Assembly (NCBI RefSeq): GCF_033807575.1
Contig: NC_084717.1
Span: 13,455,692-13,519,691 of the forward strand
Source: Cydia pomonella
Taxonomy: Eukaryota; Arthropoda; Insecta; Lepidoptera; Tortricidae
Direction: 5' to 3'
DNA length: 64,000 bases
Shown here: piece after piece, positions 32,608-43,611 of the stretch
How the letters are laid out: each line of letters begins with the position of its first letter
How positions within the stretch are numbered: position 1 is the stretch's first letter
The notes under the pieces: model-generated
The model's input: the letters and a program-made list of their open reading frames with translations, nothing else
Database searches by the model: none
What the model was told of the DNA's origin: nothing
Position numbers and translations under genes: made by a program

Positions 32608-35009
32608 CATTGATGTAAGAAAAAGGGGTAGATATGTGACGTTAATAGTTGACAAAACTAAAATCTGGTCCAGCACCCACTCATTTGCTAATACTACACA
32701 CCATTATAATGTACATATGCACAACGAGCAACAGGGATAACCAAATATAGTTAACAGTGCTGCGCAAGCGAGACTCCTATATTTTGCGTATTCCTCGAGG
32801 TGCAACAGAGAAAAACTAATAACATTATACAAATGTGTAGGCGAGACGTACATACTTCTTACATTGTCGTCTTAAAGTGATATTAAGTCATTTCGATTTT
32901 TAAAAAATACAATGATTTGATATTACCTAATCTTAGACCGTCTCTCACTTCAAGCAAATATCTGAACGAGCGAGTTACACTGAGATTAATATCAAATGAT
33001 TGACTATCATATTTTTAAAGCATGAAATTGACCCTCGTTTTTTACTTCTGAAACCCTGGTCGACTATTCACTATGTTCAACTAACGTGTCGCCTCGAGAA
33101 AACCAGTATAACGATATGATCTCAGTTGATAGGGATCTCGAGGTTTCACTTCTGATGGTTTTTCGGAAAAGACAAGTACGCTTGACAAGAGACAATATTA
33201 TTGTAATCACTGGTAATTCGTAGTTACTCCTGGTATTTATATATTCCAATCGTTCACCGAGCGCACGACTCAAGAGAACCAATATAAAAGTGTGAACCTT
33301 GTTTATTCATAGTTACGATACGTATACGGATTCACTTATATTGGACAAGTTGTAAGTCATGGGAATAAGCGCCTTCAACGGCGGTCTTTATTAGGTAGCG
33401 TCAGGAAACAAATATTTATAAAATATATACGAAATTAAAATAAATAGGCACTTTATTTTATTTTATGGTTAACATTTTTTTTTCGCTAACACAAATAAAA
33501 TATGTAAAACTGTATGTATTTTATATGTAAAACCGATAGTTTATCTATACAATTAAAAAAAATATGCGGAGAGGGCGGTATAAAAAGGAAAATTATAACG
33601 TATGGAGAAAAAAAAATTGTATCAAAAACGAAACCGAGCATCATTTTTAATTTTCACAATTCAATCGCTATGCATTTCCACAGCTGCAGCTCGTTTTAAA
33701 ATAGAAATAAGTGAAAGTTTTTTCTCTAAACATTATAGTTTTCATTTTTTTAACGTTAATACTGATTTTGAAGTTATATTTTTTTTAATCATTCCTCATC
33801 GAAGGCGAAATTAGCAATGTCCCACTTTTCTCGATTTGAGACGGCAGCGTGCCCTTACATTAGAATGTTCAATTTAAAGTATTCGTTCTGATTTTCATCG
33901 TTTTCATTTTCATCACCTTAGTTGCTCTACAAAGAGGACAAATTAAAACAAATACTCAAACGGTAAATACGTAGTTAGGGAGTTTCGTTCTGTTTATAAT
34001 AAGCAGTTCCACTACACTAATTGCCAGTTTTTGGATGAAAATGCTTAATTTGTAAACAAAAACCACAAAAATCACTATATGTGTACCTATAAGACTTTAA
34101 GTGTTCCCTCAATTCTTCATGGATTCCATCATTAGAACTTTGAACCCGGGACGGGATCATCGGCTTTATAGGCAGGGTCACTGCCCACTAGGCCAGACCA
34201 GTCATCATACATTTTACTTGACAAATAGAGATGATTATTATTTATTTCTTTTGTTTATGATAAAAGGTTAAATTTGATTGATCTAATATCTGTTCTAAAT
34301 ATTTTTACACAGTTTTCAACATACATAAATACATCTTAAAACTACACTATAACTCGCATATTAAAATTGTAAATCGAGCTCTCGTTAAAAATGTTGTCCA
34401 TAGTTTTCCTATTGTTGTACAAGTACTATTTAGTAATTTTTGATGGACTATTCCCGATATTTGGATTTCAAGTTAATGCAAGATATTGTTTTAACAATAC
34501 TATCAGAAAAACTGAATTTTTGGTTAACAACCGGTTATTCGTATATTAAAATAAAAACCGGTTACATTCTATAGTTTCAAGGAATAGGAGCACATGATTT
34601 AAAAAGTTGCATTATTTATAAATAAAATTGCTGACTCTACAATGCATGAAGTGGGCAGGCCTATTTGACACTCGGATAAACGTGTTACTCACATGGGTAA
34701 TGCATTATTTAGCTGTCGCGCTCACTCAATAACAAGGAAATTTTTAATTTTATTTAGAAAAAAATATGTTTTCAAATGTTATCGAATGAAAAGTGATACC
34801 GTGAGCTTTGTTTATGTGCTTGGAGCTATTGAAGCACTGGAAAAAGGCGCAACACGGCATTCTTTGGCAATATTTTAACGAATTTGATGACAATGTTGAC
34901 ACTTCAGCGTCACCCGTACGACTAATTCAATATAGGTCCCGGAACCTATATTTTGTGGCTCACGATCGAGCGCCTGGTACCTCATCTACCCCTATTACGT
35001 ACATCAATG
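32608..35009. mobile_element. Element B: 8-bp-TSD DNA transposon nested in mariner
   Basis: It is the inverted counterpart of element A. The ends are CATTGATGTAAGAAAAAGGG and the complement CATTGATGTACGTAATAGGG; 23 of 26 terminal bases pair. The flanking 8-bp duplication TACAGCAC is perfect (32600-32607 and 35010-35017). Length 2402 bp. It lacks the MITE, LINE and GGCCAAGT insertions of copy A and has only one arm of A's hairpin, so it is closer to the ancestral form. Short frames at 33064-33282 and 34808-35009 are conserved between copies but show no transposase motif. Confidence 0.9.
34135..34205 (-). repeat. SINE head embedded in element B
   Basis: The complement of the tRNA-like head also found at 14051-14122 in copy A, with the same degenerate B box. 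Its presence in both copies shows that the capture is ancestral. Confidence 0.7.
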
Positions 35010-35260
35010 TACAGCACAATTGTTTCTTCGCCGCCATTTTGACAAACAATGACAACAAAAAGAAAAAAAAAATTTTTTTTCTTAATTAAAACGTTCCAAT
35101 TTCAAATTCTGAAACAGCCACGGCAAGCTACCAGTACCTTTTTGTTTAAAATTTAAGGTTTGAAATGCGTCTCAAAACTTATGAACACACGAGGTAATGT
35201 GTGATGGGATGATTAAGTAGAGCCTACACACGTTTGCATCAATTTAGTAGTGACAATCTA

Positions 35261-35395
35261 CACTCGCCATCAGATATATCGGAGCGGCCGAGGTGCACAA
35301 AAATATCTGAACCCGCACTCAAGCGCCTTGACAATAGAGGCGTGTTCAGATATTTGTGAGCACTTTGGCCGCTCCGTTTTATCTGATGGCGACTG
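35261..35395. repeat. MITE with TA duplication
   Basis: The ends CACTCGCCATCAGATATATC and the complement CAGTCGCCATCAGATAAAAC extend as inverted repeats of about 55 bp through GGAGCGGCC and ATATCTGAAC. TA lies on both sides (35259-35260 and 35396-35397). A lone terminus of the same family is at 9879-9905. Confidence 0.75.
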
Positions 35396-35396
35396 T

Positions 35397-35911
35397 AGTG
35401 CGATATACTCAACGTTGTACTTGGCGATAAAATTTCGCCTACGCGGACGCTAAACAGATATTGAAGTGGCGCAAAATAGATTGCAACTTCTTGCAAGTAG
35501 CTTTCATCGCAACAGCAGTGAAATGCTTAATCGTGACGGGAGATTAGGTTAAAGCGAGGTACGGTCTGCCTGGCCGGTTGAAGACTTGATTGTAGTATTC
35601 CACGGTTATTTCTTTAAGACAGAGCTTGATTGGTTATCGCCAATGTATTTATTATTTTCCAGTACAAGCAGAATCTTTAGTAGGTAATAAAATTTCTTGC
35701 CTTCTGCTACTGGCTTCAAACATTGGCAGTAAGTGGTTACGTCCTAAAGATGTCATCAGTGGAAGCGAATGTTTGCAATTTCCATCTCCTAAGGAAGTTT
35801 GGTTAATTGTTAATTGCCGTCGCGCGCTTTTGTTTGTGTAATATCCTTGCTACTGTTACTGTTAGGTGTTGAACATGCCGATGAATTTATAAGTCATAAT
35901 GTCTAGCACTC
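35397..35911. other. Intergenic spacer
   Basis: No gene or repeat recognised. Confidence 0.4.
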
Positions 35912-35914
35912 TAA

Positions 35915-36101
35915 GGCAGTGTCTTACCTGAGCGAATAACTCGCGAACGCGAAGCGGCGCGGCGCGAGTGAATTCAATCCTTTGATACCTATGGAAGTGT
36001 CCTACGTGGGCGATCACCGAATGCCGTTGGGCCGCCACGCCGTTCCGCGCCACGCCGCGTCGCGTCGCAATCGCGAGTCATCGCCCACGTAAGCCGTGCT
36101 G
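35915..36101. repeat. GC-rich MITE with TAA duplication
   Basis: GC-rich inverted arms of about 50 bp: the left starts GGCAGTGTCTTACCTGAGCG and the complement of the right CAGCACGGCTTACGTGGGCG; both continue into ACTCGCGA and GCGGCG. TAA flanks both ends (35912-35914 and 36102-36104), which fits a PIF/Harbinger-type TWA target. The high GC stands out from the surroundings. Confidence 0.65.
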
Positions 36102-36177
36102 TAACAATAGACTTTGAGGGAATGCGATGTAGCCGTTCACTAGAAGACATAAGGTGTGGAGAGCAGTTTAAAAAAAA

Positions 36178-36465
36178 CCGGCTAAATGCAAGTCGGAGTC
36201 GCGCACTAAGGGTTTCGTACCACTATCTATAAAAACGGCAAAAAAATACGTTTCTTGTATGGGAGCCCCCTTAAATATTTATTTTATTCTGTTTTTTAGT
36301 ATTTGTTGTTATAGCGGCAACAGAAATACATCATCTGTGAAATTTTCAACTGTCCAACTATCACGGTACATGAGATACAGCCTAGTGAGAGACGGATGGA
36401 CGGACGGACAGCGGAGTCTTAATAATAGGGTCCCCTTTCACCCTTTGGGTTCGGAACCCTAAAAA
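36178..36465 (+). repeat. GGCCAAGT-family repeat, short form
   Basis: It begins CCGGCTAAATGCAAGTCGGA, has a decayed palindrome, and ends TTCGGAACCCTAAAAA. The interior (GTTATAGCGGCAACAGAAAT, GGACGGACGGACAGCGGAGT) matches the copies at 42892-43080 and 51738-51818 and differs from the tandem form at 16127. Confidence 0.7.
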
Positions 36466-36839
36466 TCGTGTCACTTTTTTAGATCATAATCCGGTTTCCA
36501 AAAAACATGAATAGCAACTTCATCGATTCAAACCTTAATTTCTTGACTTACGCTCGATAGAAAAATCACGAAAATAAAATAAAAACAAAATAACGAACAT
36601 AATATAATAATAAGTACAATTTGTAACAATGTATGCACAAAAGCTAAGCTAAGCTTGTTTAAACTAACTTAAAAATATTTATAACCATGATTCGAAAACA
36701 ATGAATACGCCATCCCAGGTAGGTACTCATTTCAGAGGCCCGCGTCCCTGCCGGCTATCGCAGCCTGGTACCGTAGTGGTATCGCTGACATTGCTCTGAG
36801 GCTGCCTGTTTTTCGAGAAGGCGAAGATAAACATCGCTA

Positions 36840-37040
36840 CATACTTATAGTACATATAGGTATCGTCTCTCCAGCGGTACCTAGGACTTCCAGACGGTCT
36901 TCGGCCATTTGGTACTTCAGAGTACGCCCTGCAATCCTCTTTAGCCCTGCAGACTGCACGATCGTCAGATCGTCACCCATCTAGACTGCAGACGTGCCCA
37001 AGACATCGGAAACTGACGGCTTTCGTTTCTCCAATGATGT
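36840..37040 (-). pseudogene. Decayed LINE C-terminal fragment
   Basis: On the minus strand broken frames read FLGHVCSLDG and EVPNGRRPSGSPRYRWRDDT, matching the C-terminal end of RTE/CR1-like reverse-transcriptase ORFs. A stop lies between them, and no open frame survives. Confidence 0.6.
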
Positions 37041-37926
37041 TAGACTCGGTCTCCAGATCTTATTTGACACGTCCCAGCAAATCTACCACTCACGTGTCTA
37101 ATGCACTTGTCAAATCCTTAAAGCATTCAAGTTGGAATACTCCTTCAATTTAAACACAATACATGTTAAGTATAAAATAATCTTTGCTCAGGATAAAAAA
37201 TACGGCACTTTGCCTAAAAGTGTTCTATTACTTATTATATTATTATAAAAATCTAAAAAAAATATATGATATGCTGTACTATCGCCCTCGAATAGGGAAA
37301 TTGTTTTAGACAATGATAAATTTAACAATCTATGCCAGTGAAAGCAAATAGCTCGAAAGCCAACTCACCCGGTCTCTGCACGACGAATCGCTTTGTCGGT
37401 ACCGACACCCCTCATTTGCGAGCTGATGCTGTAGTGGCTCCAGTGAGGGTTTCGAGCACACAAATCGACAGTTTTAGGTGTTTCTTATTTTTCACGACGC
37501 ACGAGCTTGCGTATACGGCCACGAGCAGCCATCGAAATCTATCTACCTTCCACTGGCTTTTATAAACGTCAAAAAATATTCGAAAAGTACCCTACCTACT
37601 GTCGCTAATTAATGTGTTCCATTTTACGATATAGAAATGAAATGTCTCAAAAAAATAACAAATAAACTAAACTAGATATGGTGTCCGGACCGATCATATG
37701 CATTACCATGCAAACTTCCACCGAAAATTTGTTTTTTTTTTGTTCTGGCTTTTGTTACATTAGCCAATGTCAAGTTGTAATGGGATTAAAAGTTAGGGAA
37801 ACTAGGAATTAGGAAGTACGGATATGAAGAAAATTTGGAAAGGGAAGGATTGGATTTACTGTAATATATATAATTATAATTATTATATACTATATTTTAA
37901 GATTTTAATCTACTATATTATAAGAA
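37041..37926. other. Intergenic, uncertain GC-richer patch
   Basis: A GC-richer stretch at 37330-37565 includes TATAAAAG on the minus strand (about 37557-37564) followed 25-30 bp later by ATGGCTGCTCGTGGCCG. The downstream frame is only 15 codons long, so I do not call a gene. At about 37700-37735 there is a scrap of the GGCCAAGT-family internal unit (CATGCAAACTTCCACCGAAA). Confidence 0.35.
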
Positions 37927-38250
37927 GCGCTGGTGGCCTAGCGGTAAGAGCGTGCGACTTGCAATCCGGAGGTCGCGGGTTCAAACCCCGGCTCGTACCA
38001 ATGAGTTTTTCGGAACTTATGTACGAAATATCATTTGATATTTACCAGCCGCTTTTTGGTGAAGGAAAACATCGTGAGGAAACCGGACTAATCCCAACAA
38101 GGCCTAGTTTACCCTCTGGGTTGGAAGGGCAGATGGCAGTCGCTTTCGTAAAAATTAGTGCCTACGCCAAATCTTGGGATTAGTTGTCAAGCGGACCCCA
38201 GGCTCCCATGAGCCGTGGCAAAAAGCCGGGACAACGCGAGGAAGAAGAAG
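37927..38250 (+). repeat. tRNA-derived SINE with (GAA)n tail
   Basis: A complete SINE. It has a tRNA-like head (37927 to about 38000) with A box TGGCCTAGCGG and B box GGTTCAAACCC, the anticodon-arm remnant GACTTGCAATCCGGAGGTC, then the body (ATGAGTTTTTCGGAACTTAT, CAGATGGCAGTCGCTTTCGT) and a tail ending GAGGAAGAAGAAG. The flanks ACTATATT before and after are a probable target duplication. It is not a functional tRNA gene: the acceptor stem does not pair. The tail resembles that of the RTE at 12486-13002. Confidence 0.85.
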
Positions 38251-38338
38251 ATATACTATATTTTAATATCATTCTTTTCTAAAAATACAGATAAGATTTT
38301 ATAATAAATATCATACGAGTTACTAAATAACAAGCAAA

Positions 38339-41190
38339 TTATGGATGTAGGAAATGGGATGCGTAATGATTCAAGGCTGGAAAGAAAATCAGACCGATCA
38401 TGAAGAGAGCATGCAAAAAAATATGGTTCATGGCCCCATAGTCACCACAAGAACAAAGAGGATCCGGCTTTTTATTTATTATGTGTAAATGCGCCGGAGA
38501 ACAAACATGCCCCAGACGCATTCTGCACAGAATAGAAGTTACAGTTTTCGAAAAAAATATGTTGCTAAACCATGGTTTCCGTGGAATTGACAGCTGAATA
38601 TGCCTATAATGTTCACCTTTTGCGGTTTCCTTATTCCAAATCTCATTCCAATCCACATACAAATACACTTTTGACAAATTTATTAAGTCATGACAATAAT
38701 TATGGTATGTCACAATGTCTCCCACGTGAATAGCCTCATTTGCCAATTGATCTGCTCTTTCATTCCCAGGAATGCCCACATGGCTTGGTATCCAAGCCAG
38801 CACGACAGCACAACTCTTCTGTGAACGTTTATATAAAAGATTCCTAATATTAAAGACAACTGGAGGTTCTTTATGAGTCTTAAATGGGAACATCGTTATG
38901 GCTTCTAAAGCACTGCGAGAGTCTGAAAAAATTAAGGTTTTAGGTATCTTCAGCATAAGTATATATTCTATAGCTTTAAGTAAACCATAACATTCACCAG
39001 TGTAGACGGAAGTTTCAGGTTTTCAGTTTGATAAGTTGTAATCCTTTGTATTGTGAATGGAAAATTCCAACACCAACACAACTCCTATCGCCATGTTTGG
39101 AGGCATCTGTGTATAAACAGTGCCAATTAGCCCATTCAATGTTAAGAAGGTTAATAAATTCTATTTTTGGATTAATATCGTTTTTAGATAAGCCTATGTT
39201 AAATCTAATATCTGGATCTGTAATGAGACTGTTGTAATCGTGTTGATATAAAGGAAGTGTCGCGCTTCTGTAAGTGGGTGCTTCTAAACTTTGATATTTT
39301 TTATAGCTCTTAACAAGACAAGGAGAATCCTTATGGGCCCAATAATTACAGGTTCTGCTAATTGTTTTACTTTTGAAAGTAGTGGATGAGAATTTAATTG
39401 CAGAGTACGAAAAAAGAATTTATCACAGAGGAACTGTCTTCTAAACGCAAGGGGTGGATCACAGCATTCTACTTGTAAGCAACTTATTGGACTTGATTTC
39501 ATTGCACCTGTGACCAATCTTAAAGCCTTAGACTGAATAGAATCAATTTTATTTGATTGCTTTAACATTTCCAGGGTGTAGAAGGAAAGTGCCATATTCT
39601 AAAACACTTCTAATCAAAGCGTTATACAGCAATCTCATAGTAAAAGGATGAGCCCCCACCAAACTCCTGTCAGACATCTTAAAATGTTCAGATTCCGTTC
39701 ACATCTTAAAAAAATATTGTAATATTTTTTAAAATGAGGAAGTCCAGTTATGTTTACGGTCTAATATAACTCCCAAAAATTTTACACTATCTTTAATTAC
39801 CAATGGAATACCATTATAATGCACGTTAATAGGTGGAATATTTTTCATTCGTGAAAAAACTACAACAGAACTTTTAGACGGCGAAAGATCTAATCCATTA
39901 TTATTCAACCAAGTATTTAAGGCACTCAAAGATGTTGATAATACATTACTAATGTTTTCGAAAGATCGCCCAGAAACATATAAGAGCAAATCATCGGCGT
40001 ATTGAAGAACATTAACCTGCCCTTCAACAGAAAGTTCCAAATCATAAGTATAAATGTTGTATAGTAAAGGACTCAAGACAGATCCTTGTGGCAGACCCTT
40101 CCAAACTGTTCTTTTAATGACTTTATTTCCAGACTGGTCTAATGGATACTTTATATACCTTTCATGTAACATATTTATTATAAAATTAATCAAAAAGTTA
40201 GGAACATCTAGTTGAATTAATTTATTATTTAAAACTGAAATATTGACGTTGTCGTACGCAGAATTTATATCTAGAAAAGCAGCAACTAGTCATTTTTAGA
40301 GAAACTTATTCTGATATCTGTGGTAAAAATGCTTAAACTGTCAAGAGTACATTTACCTTTCCTGAAACCAAATTGATTAAATGATAAAAGTTTATTATGT
40401 TCTATAAACCATTCCAATCGAATTTTTACTAAGTGTTCGGCAACTTTGGCTAGTACAGTTGATAAAGCTATGGGCCTATATGATGTGGGATCTGAATTGG
40501 GTTTATTTGGCTTCTGTATTAAAATCAATGTTTGAGTCCTCCACTCTTTAGGAACAGAACCTGTTATCATAACATTATTAATCAAAGAAAGTAGCAAAGA
40601 CTGTTATCATCAAGTTTTGACAAGAAAGAGTAAGGAATCCCGTTTTCACCGGGTGCAGAATCTTTAGTTGATGAAAGTACTCCTTTCAGTTCAAAAAGTG
40701 AAAAGGGGGAATTTAAAACATCTTCAGCATTATTATTACATAGCAAAAGTGGCCTTAGAATCATAGGGTGTTCTGGGACATAAGGAGGACCCAAACGATC
40801 CATGACTTGTTCTGCTAAAAGTGGAGATATTTTACTCACTGTGACTTTAAATGCCGATCTAAACCTTCTAATGTTTTGCCAAACTATTGTGAAACACTAG
40901 GACTTAATGATTTGCAAAACCTATGCCATCCTTCAAACTTTTTGGTTCTAAGTAACTCTTTAGTGGATTTAGCAACTTCTAAGTAATTATCAAAGTTATT
41001 ATCAGTCATTTCTTGACAATACTTCCTTTTTGCCTCCTTTCTTAGCTTAATTGCAAGAGTGCAATCTAAATCCCACCAAGGTGGGGATGGTATTGATTCT
41101 GGACCGCTGCTTTTTAATGGAAAGGTTTTAGTGTTGGAAATGAAGCAAGTTGTTGTATGGAGACCCATGCATTAATTTTTCAGTCGATGA
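38339..41190 (-). pseudogene. I-group LINE with RNase H domain, 5'-truncated and frameshifted
   Basis: Read right to left: a linker between endonuclease and RT (PPWWDLDCTLAIKLRKEAKR, 41168-40884), then RT pieces with DSAPGENGIPYSFL, NKPNSDPTSYRPIALSTVLA, NQFGFRKGKCTLDSL, GLPQGSVLSPLLYNIY and catalytic YADDLLLY (40193-39729), then a thumb region. Last is RNase H (38956-38339) with GECYGLL, FSDSRSALEAI and IPSHVGIPGNERADQLANEA. Its coding pieces lie in different frames, so at least four frameshifts have accumulated. RT plus RNase H points to the I group. The endonuclease is missing. Confidence 0.8.
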
Positions 41191-42015
41191 AATTTTGCTT
41201 GGTTATTGTATAGTATGAGTCGAAACTAACATAAAAATATCCAAAAAAAAAAACACTTCTAAGTTAGGTATTTATACGTAAAAATATAAATCTGTTTTTA
41301 TTTTTAACCGAGTAATTCCTCTGTCCAAAATTATTTTACCAATTAAGTTATTTGTATCAGTATGTAATATTAGAAAAAAATCTAAAAATTTTGTCAAACA
41401 TGTGATTTTTTTTTAATGATAATTCCTTTTTTTGACGCTCATTTTCATCGGAAAATTGCTCTGTCATTTTTTTCTTCTTATATGATCTTAGAATATAATT
41501 TGGCGTAGTGGGTAAGAATATCCAAAAAAAATACATACCCAAATTTATGTATTTTACAACTATTAAAAACTGAGAGTGGAAAATTTCTCAGTCTGTATTC
41601 TTTTTAAATATATACTAAGTAGTCACGTATACACTTAAATTGAAAATATCCAAAAGAAATATCATCCAGAACACCGAAATTTTTGAAGCGAAGATAAATC
41701 CATCCCGCGGTTACGCAATAATGTACCGTCTTCCTTTAGCAGTTAAGTGCAGATTAGTGTCCTTGTGCTACTAGTACGACCCGACCGCGTGACCCGCAGT
41801 CCACACTTAAGAAGGGAGTTGTCGTTGTCACTGATGTGTGAGTCTTTAGACTACATTTAGTGATTTTTGCGTTTTCTTTGTACCGAATAATATCACGCTA
41901 AAGACGTTAATAACAACCGACGTCAAAAACAACTAGGTTCTAGAATTTTTGCCACGTAATAAAGATTACCTATTTATTGTATGCTTATCGTTAATAAATT
42001 GCGATATCTTAAAAC
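41191..42015. other. Intergenic spacer
   Basis: AT-rich, no gene. A somewhat GC-richer patch at about 41690-41830 has no recognisable frame. Confidence 0.4.
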
Positions 42016-43324
42016 TTTAAAGGTCCCCTTTTTCAGTTTTTCTTAAATATCTCGTAAACGGTGGCCCATAGCAAAAAATGTTCTTTAACGTAAATAATAT
42101 ATATAAAATTGCCTAATCGAAAGATTCAGTGCACTTTTTCGCTAGGATCAACATTTAAAAAATATTAAAGCGGGAAAGTTAATTAAAATCAATTTTATGG
42201 TCCATTTTACTATATTTTCGTGAATAACCCGTAAATAGCAAAAACCTTGTTAAACGTAAATAATTTACACATTTTTTTTACAAAAAAGATTCAGTAAACT
42301 TTTTGAAAGTATCAATATTTAAAAAGATATTAAAGGGGGAAAGTCAATTAAAATCAATTCTAAGGTTCCTTTTCTTTCGTTTTTCGTAAATAATTTGTAA
42401 AGTATGATCCATAGCAAAAAATCTCTCATACATAAATATTAACCATAATTTTTTTTACAAGAAAGATATATGAAACTTTTCGCTAGGATCAACATTTAAA
42501 AAGATACTAAAGCGGGAATATTAATACTAATCAATTTTAAAGTCACTTCTTAGTTTTTCGTAAATAACTCTTAAATGGCAGCTCATAACAAAACAGGTTC
42601 TTATACATAAATAATTAACATAATATTTCCTACAAAAAACATACAAAACACTTTTCTCCAGGATCAATATTTAAAACAATATTAAAGGGGGAAAGTAAAT
42701 GACAAACAATTTACAAGTCCCTAATTTTTTTGTTTTTCGTAAATAACTCGTAAACAGTGGCCCAATGCAAAAAGTTCTTTATACAGTAATAATAGAAATG
42801 TAATTTTGTACAACAAAAGTTCCGTAAATTTTTTCGCTAGGATCAATATTTAATGAGATATTAAAATTCATTATAATCAGTTTCCAGGTCCTTTTTAGGG
42901 TTCCGTACCCAAAGGGTAAAACTCCGCTGTCCGTCCGTCCGTCTGTCACCAGGCTGTATCTCATGAACCGTGGTATACAGTTGAAATTTTCACAGATGAT
43001 GTATTTCTGTTGCCGCTATAACAACAAATACTAAAAAGTACGGAACCCTCGGTGGGCGAGTCCGACTCGCACTTGTTGGGTTTTTTTAGTCAGAGGGGCA
43101 AAGTTACTTACAATGAATCCTCAGGTCTCTTTTTCAGTTTTTCTACAAAAGACATGCGGAACATTTTTCCCTAAGATCAATATTTATTAAGGTTTTAAAG
43201 CGAGAAACACAAATAATGTGCAGAATTGATTAAAATTAACTTTCGCGGTTTAATATCTCAATAATATTGATCCTAAAGAAAAAAGAATAGAAATCTTTTT
43301 TCTAGAAAATTTTATGTAAAACAT
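42016..43324. repeat. Foldback-like tandem array, left arm and turn
   Basis: About five degenerate units with a period near 170 bp; the CGTAAA...GGCCCATAGCAAAAA motif recurs near 42052, 42223, 42389, 42563 and 42744. The first unit begins TTTAAAGGTCCCCTTTTTCA. Near 43225-43235 the orientation reverses: the array then reads as the complement of itself (ACTTTCGCGGTTTAATATCTC). The complement of the left end matches the right ends at 51629 and 52894 (...AAAAAGGGCCATTTAAA type). Confidence 0.75.
42892..43080 (-). repeat. GGCCAAGT-family repeat inside the array
   Basis: It begins TTTAGGGTTCCGTACCC and ends with palindrome GCGAGTCCGACTCGC and CACTTGTTGGG. The same insertion occurs at the same relative position at 51738-51818, so the array segment containing it was duplicated after the insertion. 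Confidence 0.75.
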
Positions 43325-43496
43325 TGTTGTAGTTTGTAACCTCTTTTGTGCTGACAAATATTTAGTTTTCTAGTTCTATTTTTTGATATATTTTTGATTT
43401 GCTTAGTTACCTCTACTTCGAATAAAACACTCATGTCATAAACATCTCTTTTAACTCTATTTTTTACAAATACCTAATTTCCTAATTTCTACAACA
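43325..43496 (+). repeat. Copia left LTR
   Basis: 172 bp, TG...CA ends with an 8-bp inverted pair TGTTGTAG/CTACAACA. It contains AATAAAAC near 43421, a possible poly(A) signal. Confidence 0.93.
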
Positions 43497-43611
43497 CGTT
43501 ATCAGCACGAATGCTATAATTAATAATGGAAAGTTGAGTTTAAAGTGTATTACGTAAAATATTGAGTTGTAGTGTTAGTGTGATTTAAAGAAAAAAATAC
43601 AAAAAGTAAAA

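Larger units (their letters stand above)
31557..35037 (-). pseudogene. maT mariner transposase, interrupted and with one nonsense codon
   Basis: The cut-and-paste transposase starts at ATG 35037 (MAAKKQLCC...), is broken at 35010 by element B, and resumes at 32599. It then runs in one frame to TAA at 31559-31557, 356 codons in all. Visible parts are helix-turn-helix regions with DDRPRTGRPRSVRT, first catalytic Asp in LFTDEKIF, VMVWWGVS, second Asp in FQQDSAPSHK, and third Asp in SPDLNPLDYSLW. There are 37 residues between the last two, which defines DD37D (maT). Apart from the 2.4-kb insertion the only lesion is an in-frame TAA at 32009-32007, just after TPLHFCH. Inactive as it stands. Confidence 0.9.
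31471..35194 (-). mobile_element. maT-type (DD37D) mariner, split by element B
   Basis: Perfect 26-bp terminal inverted repeats start CCTCGTGTGTTCATAAGTTT at both ends (31471-31496 and the complement of 35169-35194), with TA duplications at 31469-31470 and 35195-35196. Without the nested element B and its 8-bp duplication the element is 1314 bp, the normal size of a mariner. It is transcribed right to left. Confidence 0.92.

Noticed and set aside
37927..38000. A tRNA gene
   Set aside because: A and B boxes are present, but the ends do not pair as an acceptor stem and the sequence continues into a known SINE-type body and GAA tail.
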